IMG/VR virus record: IMGVR_UViG_3300020467_000007
Coordinates: 1 to 49,962 of that record
Direction: 5' to 3' (one strand)
Origin: a virus
Length of the DNA stretch: 49,962 bases
The position numbers were made by a program, and so were the translations under genes. Under the pieces are notes generated by a model. That model saw only the letters and a list, made by a program, of their open reading frames with translations, was not told the DNA's origin and ran no database searches. Shown one piece after another: positions 8,016-15,155 of this stretch; position 1 is the stretch's first letter, and each line of letters opens with the position of its first letter.

Positions 8016-8842
8016 ATTTTTTTAACAAAGGAAAAATCATGCTTGTCCACCATGTCCCTCAAACCTAATATCTCATATCTGTACCAATCATTCAAAAACT
8101 TATCGAAATTAATACAATCCTGCAAAATTGGCGTTAATTGCTTGCTGAGACAATCCTTAACAGATTGTATATCGTAAGGGTAAAACCCTAGTCGAAATAT
8201 TTCGGTAAAGAATTTATCTCTAACGGCATACCTTTCTCTTACTAAATTTAAATCATTCTCAAAGCCCAATAGCAAATGGTTGGTATTTGGAAATAAATAA
8301 TACTTAAAATTGTGAGTCACAAAATAAAATTCGTTCTGCCTTCTTTGACTTCTGACGTTTGTTATGAAACCCTCTTTCCAAAAATCGGTTTTAGTAAACT
8401 CAATGGTTTTGGTAGCCCCGCAAATACCTTCATGGGGGTTGTTTGTAAAAGTCGTGTTTTCTTTAAACTTAAACATGAACCTTTTATTAAAAATAAAACT
8501 TCCATCTATACCTTGTTGCTCAAACTGCCTTGCAAGCGGTTTTAAGTTTTTTGTAAAATCTGGAGATAGCCTCTCTAGCGTATCCAAGGTTACAAACCAA
8601 TCCCCTACTCTAATTGGCCCTTGGTAAAGAGAGTGATTACGGCTAAAATCTAGCCTATTACACCATTTGGTATAAAGAATTTCACCTTGCCCCTTTACTG
8701 ATTCTAGATAATCCGCCCCGTCATCTTTTGGGTAGTGAAATGTCCAGATAAGTCCATCAAAGTGATCTTTTATCGGCTCAATTAATTCCTGCAAGTCTTT
8801 CTTATGACCCTCTGTAGTTATACCTATAAGCCAAAGTTTCAT
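8012..8842 (-). CDS. GT2-like glycosyltransferase
   Basis: Glycosyltransferase-like protein with the segment CNRLDFSRNHSLYQG, then GDWFVTLDTLERLS. A DFSRN loop followed by an acidic LDxxER cluster is typical of the phage and bacterial SPBc2-type GT2 proteins that transfer sugars in surface or DNA glycosylation. The 276-residue protein has a phenylalanine- and tyrosine-rich C-terminal half and no membrane segment. The start codon overlaps the stop of the upstream gene by four bases. The acidic pair is LDTLE rather than a strict DXD, so catalytic activity is probable but not proven. Confidence 0.68.
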   Translation of the reverse strand: MKLWLIGITTEGHKKDLQELIEPIKDHFDGLIWTFHYPKDDGADYLESVKGQGEILYTKWCNRLDFSRNHSLYQGPIRVGDWFVTLDTLERLSPDFTKNLKPLARQFEQQGIDGSFIFNKRFMFKFKENTTFTNNPHEGICGATKTIEFTKTDFWKEGFITNVRSQRRQNEFYFVTHNFKYYLFPNTNHLLLGFENDLNLVRERYAVRDKFFTEIFRLGFYPYDIQSVKDCLSKQLTPILQDCINFDKFLNDWYRYEILGLRDMVDKHDFSFVKKI

Positions 8843-9579
8843 CCTATATGGTTAGAGTAAATTTTTTCAGGATTAAAGAAGGAAAAGGGGGTTTTGGAAT
8901 TAGTAAACCCGCCTCTCAACAGATGAGTCGCCATTAATTCACAATGATAGGAACCCAATTCGTGCAGATGTTGTTGTAGCGTCTTCCAAGCAAGAAAAAA
9001 CTCTACTGTTCTGTTTATATTAGGTTGAAAGGTAAAGCAAGGGGCGTATGGCCCATATTTTTCTGTTTGGGTAAGTATATTATCAGTTTTCTTAATACAT
9101 TCGCCTTCAGGCTCATCAAATTTTTCAGCAGAATTAAATCTTACGCATAATTGGTTTGGATTGTTATCCAAAAAATCTAAGCTATCGGCAAATGCCTCTT
9201 CTAAATCAATTGAATTTGTCCTGAATAGCCAATCGTCCTCCAACCAAAGAGAATACTTTTGCTTTCTAAGTTCTAAATCCGAATATGTCTTATAAATATC
9301 TTTAAAATAACCAGCGGAGTGGCAAAGATGATTTTCTGAATGATGAACCACCTCCTCAGAACTTTCGATGACTCTAATGTCATTTGTTTTGCAAAATTTT
9401 TCTATTTTTTCGGCTATATGACCTTCTCCCTCTCTAATTTTTAAATGCATTACTTTGTTGGCAAATAATTGAGGGTCAACCTGTGAGAACAAAGCGTCTA
9501 TAACTTTGTCATAAGTGTGTCTCCCTCCGTGTCCCATCGTAGTGGAGAAAACTATTAAATTGAGCGGGAGTGTCTGCAT
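8839..9579 (-). CDS. Glycosyltransferase-like protein (GT-A type)
   Basis: Probable GT-A-fold transferase. It begins with a hydrophobic strand and a Gly/His turn (LIVFSTTMGHGGRHTYDKV), and in the middle has YSLWLEDDWLFRTNS, where EDDW resembles the acidic motif of GT2-like and GT25-like enzymes. The 246-residue length is enough for one catalytic domain. No signal peptide or membrane helix is seen. It sits between the methyltransferase gene (one-base overlap) and the next GT2-like gene (four-base overlap), which supports a role in the same glycan pathway. The family assignment is weaker than for its neighbours. Confidence 0.58.
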   Translation of the reverse strand: MQTLPLNLIVFSTTMGHGGRHTYDKVIDALFSQVDPQLFANKVMHLKIREGEGHIAEKIEKFCKTNDIRVIESSEEVVHHSENHLCHSAGYFKDIYKTYSDLELRKQKYSLWLEDDWLFRTNSIDLEEAFADSLDFLDNNPNQLCVRFNSAEKFDEPEGECIKKTDNILTQTEKYGPYAPCFTFQPNINRTVEFFLAWKTLQQHLHELGSYHCELMATHLLRGGFTNSKTPFSFFNPEKIYSNHIG

Positions 9580-10229
9580 TATTTATTTGATTTTTTTGCC
9601 CCCCATAATCCCCATACATAACCAAAGTCGTGGAAATAATCGGAATCACGGACGTTCTCATTGACAGCAGCGGCAAGCTCCTTAAATCCACCATTTGGAT
9701 CATTTGGGTCGGGGTAATCATGTCCTATCATCAAACCACCTTCCTTTAACTTTGGCAACCATGATAAAATGTCAAGTTTTACATTTTCGTAGTCATGTGC
9801 TGCATCAATAAATACTAAATCAATAGAGTTGTCGTCAAAATCTTTGGCAGCAACAGCCGATTCTTTCTCAATTATATTTACTTGGTCTAGAATATCCCTG
9901 CTTCTTAGTGTCTCCTCAAAGTCACTGCGAGTAGAGCCGCCACCCAGAGACTCCTTGTGTTCCTCAGACCCTAGAAAAGTGTCCACACAGTAAAGGGAAT
10001 ACTGATCCCTTGGTATATTAGCCAAAAAAGTAAAGGTTGCCCTTCCTTTCCAACACCCCACCTCTACCGCCTTTCCCTCGGTTTGGGAAAATATTAACCA
10101 CATCAATGGAATCTGGTTATTGCAAAGCCATCCATCAATCTTGGAAACCTCTTTGATCAGCGCGTCACAAAATTCTGGAGTAATAACCCTAAATAAATTA
10201 AGATATTTGTGAAATAGACCCGTGTGCAT
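9579..10229 (-). CDS. Class I SAM-dependent methyltransferase
   Basis: Small-molecule or sugar methyltransferase of the Rossmann type. Motif I is AVEVGCWKGRAT (from residue 54), the acidic second strand is LYCVDTF (79-85), DLVFIDAAHDYENVK (137-151) holds the metal or acceptor site, and LKEGGLMIGHDY (161-172) matches motif VI. This pattern is that of Methyltransf_24/TylF-like O-methyltransferases, which often methylate sugars. It is the first gene of the leftward sugar operon and has its own promoter 6 bases before the start codon, so its transcript may be nearly leaderless. O-methylation of the glycan made by the downstream transferases is the most natural role; that is inference. Confidence 0.85.
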   Translation of the reverse strand: MHTGLFHKYLNLFRVITPEFCDALIKEVSKIDGWLCNNQIPLMWLIFSQTEGKAVEVGCWKGRATFTFLANIPRDQYSLYCVDTFLGSEEHKESLGGGSTRSDFEETLRSRDILDQVNIIEKESAVAAKDFDDNSIDLVFIDAAHDYENVKLDILSWLPKLKEGGLMIGHDYPDPNDPNGGFKELAAAVNENVRDSDYFHDFGYVWGLWGAKKSNK

Positions 10230-10235
10230 CTCGTT

Positions 10236-10264
10236 ATTATATGAGATACCCGAGGCTTTTCCAA
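10236..10264 (-). promoter_or_regulatory. Sigma70-like promoter of the methyltransferase/sugar operon
   Basis: On the minus strand TTGGAA (10259-10264) and TATAAT (10236-10241) are separated by exactly 17 bases in the 39-base gap after nrdA. Only 6 bases lie between the -10 box and the ATG of the methyltransferase gene, so transcription would start at or next to the start codon. Confidence 0.7.
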
Positions 10265-10268
10265 AAAA

Positions 10269-11915
10269 TTAACCCTCGCAAGCCGCACAGGAAAGAATAG
10301 ACCTAGCTAACTCTTGGCTTGGGTTGGCACTACGTTGGTAATAGAAGCTTTTTACGCCTTGCTCCCACCCAAAGATTAACAATTCGCTAACTTGTTTTGG
10401 TGGGCATTTGGGAGAAATCATTAAATTTAAACTTTGACCTTGATCTATGTGCTTTTGCCGTTGAGCAGCTTGAATAACAACATCTTTTTGAGATATTTCG
10501 CCAAATGTCTTGAATACATCCTTCTCTTCTTGGGTTAGAAAATTAAGATGCTGCACTGAGCCAGCTTTAACTAAAATTGATTTCCAAGTAGTTTGATTGT
10601 TTTTGCCTTTTTCCTCAAGCAGTTGCTCTAAAAAGGGGTTTTTATATGTAAATTTACCTTTTGCCAAATCTTTGGTAAAATAATTACTATTTAATGGTTC
10701 GATAGATGGAGAAACTTGACCCAAAATAAAAGAACTTGAGGTTGTTGGGGCAATTGCCATCGTGGTGACATTTCTTCTCCCATAGCCCTTGAGATACTCT
10801 GGCTCTGAAAACAAGGCGGCTAAATCCTGAGTTGCTTTATCACACCTCTTTCTCATTGTCCTATGTATTTCCACATTCAAGAATTGAGCCTCCATGCTCT
10901 CAAAAGCAACCATTTTTGATTGTAGTAAAGAGTGCCAGCCTAAGACACCCACGCCCAGTGCTCTCTGACGTTTTGCAAAATTATGGGATGCTTCCATAAA
11001 GCGAATGCCTTTTGTCTTTTGTATATATTCCTCCATAACTGCATCTAGGAAATATACCAATGTTTCGATAGCGTCTGTCTCGACTATCTCATCCCATTTT
11101 AATAAATTAAGTGATGATAAGCAACATACAAAGGATTCTTCCTCGGAAGAATAGAGGGAGATTTCGCTACATAAATTAGAGGCTGAAATCTTTAAATCTT
11201 TATCCTTATATACTTGCGGACAATTTTCATTGGCTGTATCCGTAAAGAAAATGTATGGGTATCCTGTCTCAAACCTCTTTCGGATAACCGAAGCCCATAC
11301 ACCTCTTTTCTCCTTATCTCCGTCAATCATGGATTTCATCCAATCGTCGTCAATGCAGACGGCAAAAGACATATCCTGAATAGGGTTGCCTTCCTTTTTT
11401 ATACTTAGAAATTCTGCAATGTCAGGATGGTTTATTGGGAGATAGGCAGCGAAAGAACCTCTCCTGACATTGCTTTGAGAGACCACAGAAGCGACTTTAT
11501 CGAACAGTTCCATAAAATGAACAGAACCTGCTGACAAGCCTCCCACGCTTATGGTTTCACCTCGACCTCTCAAATCACCAAAATAACCAGAAGTGCCAGA
11601 CCCATGTTTTGTCTGCATACCAACCTCTGCTTGTTTTTCCAAAATAGAATCCATTCGGTCAGCAATATATACCCCATTGCACGATATGGGTAATCCGCGC
11701 TTTCTTCCAAAATTAGACCAAACTGGACTAGCCAAAGAGTAAAATCCTCTCGCTAAATAGTCTTCGAATTTTTTAGCAAATCCTCCAAGACCCAAATAAT
11801 CTTCAGCGGCCTTGGCAATAGAAGCCCCCCGCTCTTCGGCTGTTTCTCCATCTCTCAGATACCCCCGCTTCAAGAAGGCGCGGGAGTCCTTATTTAACCA
11901 TTTATATTTACTCAT
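10269..11915 (-). CDS. nrdA: Class I ribonucleotide reductase, large (alpha) subunit, compact form
   Basis: Reduces ribonucleoside diphosphates to deoxy forms together with NrdB, supplying nucleotides for phage DNA synthesis. Active-site residues are present: Cys79 (PISCNG), Asn247-Cys249-Glu251 (NLCSEI), a partner cysteine at 264 or 265, the radical-transfer pair Tyr525-Tyr526 (SFYYQRS) and the C-terminal redox pair Cys543/Cys546 (CAACEG). At 548 residues it is much shorter than the 761-residue E. coli enzyme. There is no N-terminal ATP-cone, so overall dATP feedback inhibition is probably lost, as in several phage enzymes. It overlaps the nrdB stop by one base. Regulation is probably shared with nrdB from the divergent control region. 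Confidence 0.97.
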   Translation of the reverse strand: MSKYKWLNKDSRAFLKRGYLRDGETAEERGASIAKAAEDYLGLGGFAKKFEDYLARGFYSLASPVWSNFGRKRGLPISCNGVYIADRMDSILEKQAEVGMQTKHGSGTSGYFGDLRGRGETISVGGLSAGSVHFMELFDKVASVVSQSNVRRGSFAAYLPINHPDIAEFLSIKKEGNPIQDMSFAVCIDDDWMKSMIDGDKEKRGVWASVIRKRFETGYPYIFFTDTANENCPQVYKDKDLKISASNLCSEISLYSSEEESFVCCLSSLNLLKWDEIVETDAIETLVYFLDAVMEEYIQKTKGIRFMEASHNFAKRQRALGVGVLGWHSLLQSKMVAFESMEAQFLNVEIHRTMRKRCDKATQDLAALFSEPEYLKGYGRRNVTTMAIAPTTSSSFILGQVSPSIEPLNSNYFTKDLAKGKFTYKNPFLEQLLEEKGKNNQTTWKSILVKAGSVQHLNFLTQEEKDVFKTFGEISQKDVVIQAAQRQKHIDQGQSLNLMISPKCPPKQVSELLIFGWEQGVKSFYYQRSANPSQELARSILSCAACEG

Positions 11916-12886
11916 TAGAAAAGATCGTCTGCATCAAACGTTTGGGAATTTTTAGAATATTCTACGGGTCTAGAGTGGAAGAAATCAGTGGCATTATTTC
12001 CCAGTAACTCCTCCTCAAACCACAATGTATCCTCAAGTGAGTCTTTGTCAATATCAAAAGCTTCACTAAAACCAATTTGAGTCAATGACTCGTTTATGCG
12101 GTTTTTTATAAACTCCTTCAAAATTGGGCCATTTAAGCCTTTCTCTTGATAGCCGTTCACCATCCAATCAACAAGTTTAGATTCTGCCGTGAACGCAGCT
12201 TGAGACTCTTGAATAATTCTTTGTTCAAGTTCTTCGTCAAATAATTCTGGATGCTCATCCCTTATGGTGTTGATGATTTTAATCCCCGCTAAAGCATGGA
12301 TATTTTCCTCGTTTCTTGTGTATTTGACCTGTTGACCTGTATCCTTTAGAACATTTTTGTATCTGTTAAACCAGTTGATTACATAAAACTGACTAAACAG
12401 GGAGACATTTTCCACAAACAGGGTGAAAAGAATTAATGCGTAAACATATTGTTTTTTTGAGTCCTTGTAGAAGCGATGGGTATACTTTCTTAGGTAATTA
12501 ACCCTTCCTTCGATGAAATCTAACTTTAGGTTTTCCTCAAAAATCTCCTCTAACCCCAAAACTTTGAGCAAACGCTCGTAAGCATTATTGTGTATTACCT
12601 CCACATTAGCCATTACATAACCTAGATCGGTCAAACTAGGATGAGGTAAATTATCTCCGAGCTTTGCCCAGAATTTCTTAACCGCAACTTCGATTTGACC
12701 TATAGCAGAGAGGGTTCTTACAATTATCTCTCTTTCTGTTTCGTTTAAATTGACCTTAAAGTCTTGAATGTCACTAGTAAAGCTGAACTCTTTGTCTGTC
12801 CAAAAACCATTATGCATAGCTTCTATAAATTCTTCAGTCCAAGGGTAATGGTTGGGTTTGCGTGATAGCTGCTCTTCGAAAATCAT
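11915..12886 (-). CDS. nrdB: Class I ribonucleotide reductase, small (beta) subunit
   Basis: Generates the radical used by NrdA. The di-metal ligands can be placed: Glu66 (GQIE), Glu96 and His99 (EVIHNNAY), Glu159 (FVEN), Glu194 and His197 (EENIH). The radical tyrosine is Tyr103, four residues after His99 as in E. coli (Tyr122). The first ligand is Glu where E. coli has Asp84. The C-terminal tail (TFDADDLF) is the usual NrdA-docking acidic peptide. It is the first gene of the leftward early block and has no Shine-Dalgarno site; a GTGTAA hexamer lies 9 bases before the ATG. Length (323 aa) is normal. Confidence 0.97.
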   Translation of the reverse strand: MIFEEQLSRKPNHYPWTEEFIEAMHNGFWTDKEFSFTSDIQDFKVNLNETEREIIVRTLSAIGQIEVAVKKFWAKLGDNLPHPSLTDLGYVMANVEVIHNNAYERLLKVLGLEEIFEENLKLDFIEGRVNYLRKYTHRFYKDSKKQYVYALILFTLFVENVSLFSQFYVINWFNRYKNVLKDTGQQVKYTRNEENIHALAGIKIINTIRDEHPELFDEELEQRIIQESQAAFTAESKLVDWMVNGYQEKGLNGPILKEFIKNRINESLTQIGFSEAFDIDKDSLEDTLWFEEELLGNNATDFFHSRPVEYSKNSQTFDADDLF

Positions 12887-12895
12887 CTGGTAGTT

Positions 12896-12901
12896 TTACA
12901 C
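12896..12901 (-). promoter_or_regulatory. GTGTAA leader motif before nrdB
   Basis: Minus-strand GTGTAA, 9 bases before the nrdB ATG. One of a set of such motifs in short leaders of leftward genes. It may be a promoter core; a matching -35 box is not evident. Confidence 0.3.
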
Positions 12902-12959
12902 GATCTTAAGCCCTTGAAGAATTAAGTCAATGTCTTTTATCAAGAAATTTATGCGGAGC

Positions 12960-12996
12960 ATTATATTAATATGAACGTAGTGAATATTAATATAAT
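12960..12996. repeat. 13-bp perfect inverted repeat with 11-base loop
   Basis: Left arm ATTATATTAATAT (12960-12972), loop GAACGTAGTGA, right arm ATATTAATATAAT (12984-12996); the arms are perfect complements. Each arm also carries a TATAAT box, one per strand, so bound protein here could control both directions. It has no GC stem or T-run, so it is not an ordinary terminator. Confidence 0.85.
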
Positions 12997-12997
12997 T

Positions 12998-13010
12998 CGT
13001 AACCGTTACG
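12998..13010. repeat. Short palindrome CGTAAC-C-GTTACG
   Basis: Six-base arms around a single central C, immediately after the long inverted repeat. The half-site CCGTTAC recurs at 13025-13031. This is the form expected of a repressor or activator operator, but no partner protein is identified. Confidence 0.5.
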
Positions 13011-13079
13011 CTTTAGTGAAGGCTCCGTTACATATGGATTGTATGGCGAAAAAAAAACTTGTCAAGTAAAAAAAAATAG

Positions 13080-13107
13080 TTGAAAAACTTTCCGAGATCG
13101 CTATACT
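13080..13107 (+). promoter_or_regulatory. Sigma70-like promoter of the rightward sigma/FtsZ-like operon
   Basis: TTGAAA (13080-13085), 16-base spacer, TATACT (13102-13107), preceded by A-rich tracts that could act as UP elements. Transcription would begin near 13114, only a few bases before the TTG start codon at 13119. No terminator is seen before 16847, so it probably drives five genes. Confidence 0.75.
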
Positions 13108-13118
13108 AAGTAAAGGTT

Positions 13119-13715
13119 TTGATTACAAAATTAACAGATACGGCTTTGGCCGAGAAAATAAGAGATAGCAACGACGGAGAAGCTTTAAATGAGCTTATTT
13201 CTAGACACTCTGGTATTTATGTGGATATGTTGAAAAAGTTTGGTTACAAATCTCTTACGGAAAACCAAATTTCCGACATCATGGAGGACAAGGATTATGT
13301 AATTTACAAAGCAGCACTGGAATATAACCCAGAAAAAGCAAAATTTTCTACTCATTTAGCAAATAAAACAAAATATCTCTGTTTAACGCAGAGAACAAAG
13401 AATAAAAAAAATTATCTTACCTCAAACTTCGATGATTTGGAATTTTGTCAAAAGGACGACTCCTTGAATCCTAGAGACCAATATGCCTTTACCGATTCTT
13501 TTGCTAGAATCTTAAATCTCATAGAGAAACACGAAGACAAAAGGCTTAAGGTGATCTTCCACGAAAGATATTTCGGTGGTAAACAAGGAAAGCTCAAGCC
13601 TTGGAAGCAAGTTGCGGAAAAAGTCAATCTGTCCGCTCAAGGTTGCATAAATATTCACAATAGAGCCATCAAAGAGCTTAAAAATAAAATAAAAAATGAA
13701 AAGATTAAATTTTGA
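13119..13715 (+). CDS. Phage sigma-70-like factor (candidate late sigma)
   Basis: Probable RNA polymerase sigma factor that redirects the host enzyme to phage promoters. Residues 20-92 resemble sigma region 2: a first helix (EALNELISRHSGIYVDMLKK), then AALEYNPEKAKFSTHLANKT, which parallels the Fdp-x-kg-x-kFsTya segment of regions 2.3-2.4. Residues 160-192 (PWKQVAEKVNLSAQGCINIH, then a basic helix) look like the region 4 helix-turn-helix. At 198 residues it is near the size of T4 gp55. The start is TTG at 13119 with AAAGG just before it; no later start fits better. It is the first gene of the rightward operon, with its own promoter, and overlaps the next gene by 20 bases. A non-sigma HTH regulator is the main alternative. 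Confidence 0.7.
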   Translation: MITKLTDTALAEKIRDSNDGEALNELISRHSGIYVDMLKKFGYKSLTENQISDIMEDKDYVIYKAALEYNPEKAKFSTHLANKTKYLCLTQRTKNKKNYLTSNFDDLEFCQKDDSLNPRDQYAFTDSFARILNLIEKHEDKRLKVIFHERYFGGKQGKLKPWKQVAEKVNLSAQGCINIHNRAIKELKNKIKNEKIKF

Positions 13716-14790
13716 TGCCCCTTTAAACGGACTCAGCTTGGGGAACGTTTCAATAAACTTTTTAAGGGAACTGAAAAAAAGAAAAATAGATATCTCCATA
13801 CATCCCGTAGGTGACAAAGGAGATTTTTCTGCTTATGACAAGCTAAGTCCCGACTTTCAAACTTGGGTTCAGACATCTGTTGTTAATAGGCTAAGAAACC
13901 TAGATCGTAATACGCCGACGCTTAAAATTTGGCATATTAACGGCTCGGAGAGAAAGGTGGGAGACAAGCAATACCTATACACCTTTTACGAGGTGGATTC
14001 ACCTACTCAGGAGGAAATTAATATTGTCAAAGCCCAAGAGCATGTCTTTTTTTCCTCCTCAGAGAGTGCTGAAATCTTCAAATCGAAGGGTTGCAAAAAT
14101 GTTTCAAGCGTTCCTCTTGGATTTGACTCAGATTTCTATGCGACCAACAAATCTTACCTCAATAAAGACACCATACATTTTGGACTAATAGGAAAATTTG
14201 AAAGAAGAAAAAATACCCAAGCTTTAATTCAACTATGGTTAAAGAAATACGGAAATAATCCTAAATACCAGCTAACCTGCTTGACTAATAACCCATTTTT
14301 CAATGAAGAACAAGCAAATCAGGCTGTGCACACTGCACTGGGTGGAATGAGGTGGTCAAATGTAAATTTTCTACCTCATTTGAAGACCAACTCGGAAGTA
14401 AATGAATTAATGAATTCTATCGATATTGACCTATCTGGATTATCCAATGGAGAGGGTTGGAATCTCCCTGCCTTTAACTCTACTGCGCTAGGCAAATGGT
14501 CTATAGTGAGCAACTGCACCTCTCATAAAGATTGGGCAACTAACGAAAATTCGATTTTGGTGGAAGCCGCTGGTAAACAGCCGTGTTATGATAATTTCTT
14601 CTTCAGAGAGGGAGAGCAGTTTAATCAAGGACAATATTACCGATTAGATGCACAATCAATCATAGAAGGCTTTGAAAGAGCGGAAAAAAAAGTTGGACAA
14701 ATCAATACGCAAGGCTTAAAATTACAAGATAAGTTTACATATTCTAAATCTGTAGACGCAATTTTAAACAAAATTTATAATAATTCCTAA
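13696..14790 (+). CDS. GT4-like glycosyltransferase
   Basis: GT-B glycosyltransferase, probably retaining. FGLIGKFERRKNTQALIQLW (from residue 162) is the start of the second Rossmann domain, and LSNGEGWNLPAFNSTALGK holds the donor-site glutamate (E253), while the second glutamate of the usual EX7E pair is not conserved (Asn at that position). The first domain has a weak match to standard family members. It is 364 residues, normal length, soluble, without a signal peptide. Its start lies 20 bases inside the sigma-like gene, so it should be co-expressed with it and separately from the leftward sugar operon. What it modifies is unknown. Confidence 0.78.
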   Translation: MKRLNFDAPLNGLSLGNVSINFLRELKKRKIDISIHPVGDKGDFSAYDKLSPDFQTWVQTSVVNRLRNLDRNTPTLKIWHINGSERKVGDKQYLYTFYEVDSPTQEEINIVKAQEHVFFSSSESAEIFKSKGCKNVSSVPLGFDSDFYATNKSYLNKDTIHFGLIGKFERRKNTQALIQLWLKKYGNNPKYQLTCLTNNPFFNEEQANQAVHTALGGMRWSNVNFLPHLKTNSEVNELMNSIDIDLSGLSNGEGWNLPAFNSTALGKWSIVSNCTSHKDWATNENSILVEAAGKQPCYDNFFFREGEQFNQGQYYRLDAQSIIEGFERAEKKVGQINTQGLKLQDKFTYSKSVDAILNKIYNNS

Positions 14791-14797
14791 CTTAACT

Positions 14798-15151
14798 ATG
14801 AAATACTCACTAAATTCACCTTTTTACAGCTTTTTAGACGATCTTACGCTATCTTCCCCTAATACCTACAGCCGTAACCGCAGTAACGGTCTTAACATCA
14901 AAGATTCTGGCGATGTATATCTTTCAGAGATCAACTTAGCTGGATTCGCAAAGGCTGATGTAAAAATTACCGCCAATGATGACGAAGTAAAAATCGCAGC
15001 AAAAAATAAAGAACGCTCCCAAGAATATAAAATCAATTTATATGGGGTGGTTTCTGTGGATCACATTACTTCAAAAATGAAAAACGGCCTCTTGACCCTT
15101 ACTCTCCCAAAAAAAGGTGTAACAGAGAGGCGTGACATAGAAATTAAATGA
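14798..15151 (+). CDS. hsp20: Small heat shock protein (Hsp20/alpha-crystallin)
   Basis: ATP-independent holding chaperone. After a 40-residue variable N-terminus, residues 43-112 form the alpha-crystallin domain: EINLAGFAKADVKITANDD, then the strand pair EYKINLYGVVSVDHI, and the hallmark tail GLLTLTLPKK (the A-x-x-x-n-G-v-L motif is represented by KMKNGLLTLTLP). At 117 residues it is compact. Hsp20 genes occur in cyanophages and other marine T4-like phages, where a role in capsid or scaffold folding has been proposed. Here it precedes the FtsZ-like gene by 4 bases, so the two are likely co-expressed. No IxI anchoring motif is obvious at the C-terminus. Confidence 0.93.
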   Translation: MKYSLNSPFYSFLDDLTLSSPNTYSRNRSNGLNIKDSGDVYLSEINLAGFAKADVKITANDDEVKIAAKNKERSQEYKINLYGVVSVDHITSKMKNGLLTLTLPKKGVTERRDIEIK

Positions 15152-15155
15152 CCCA

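Larger units (their letters stand above)
12887..13118. other. Divergent control region between nrdB and the sigma-like gene
   Basis: The largest non-coding stretch in the window (232 bases). It holds a GTGTAA motif next to nrdB, a 13-bp perfect AT-rich inverted repeat, a shorter GC-containing palindrome, repeated TAGTGAA (12978-12984 and 13014-13020) and CCGTTAC (13004-13010 and 13025-13031) words, two poly-A runs and a strong rightward promoter. No open frame of note is present. It could be a switch region or a replication origin; the sequence does not decide. Confidence 0.6.

Noticed and set aside
12991-12996. TATAAT in the right arm of the inverted repeat as a rightward promoter
   Set aside because: No acceptable -35 box lies 16-18 bases upstream, while a better promoter is present at 13080-13107.
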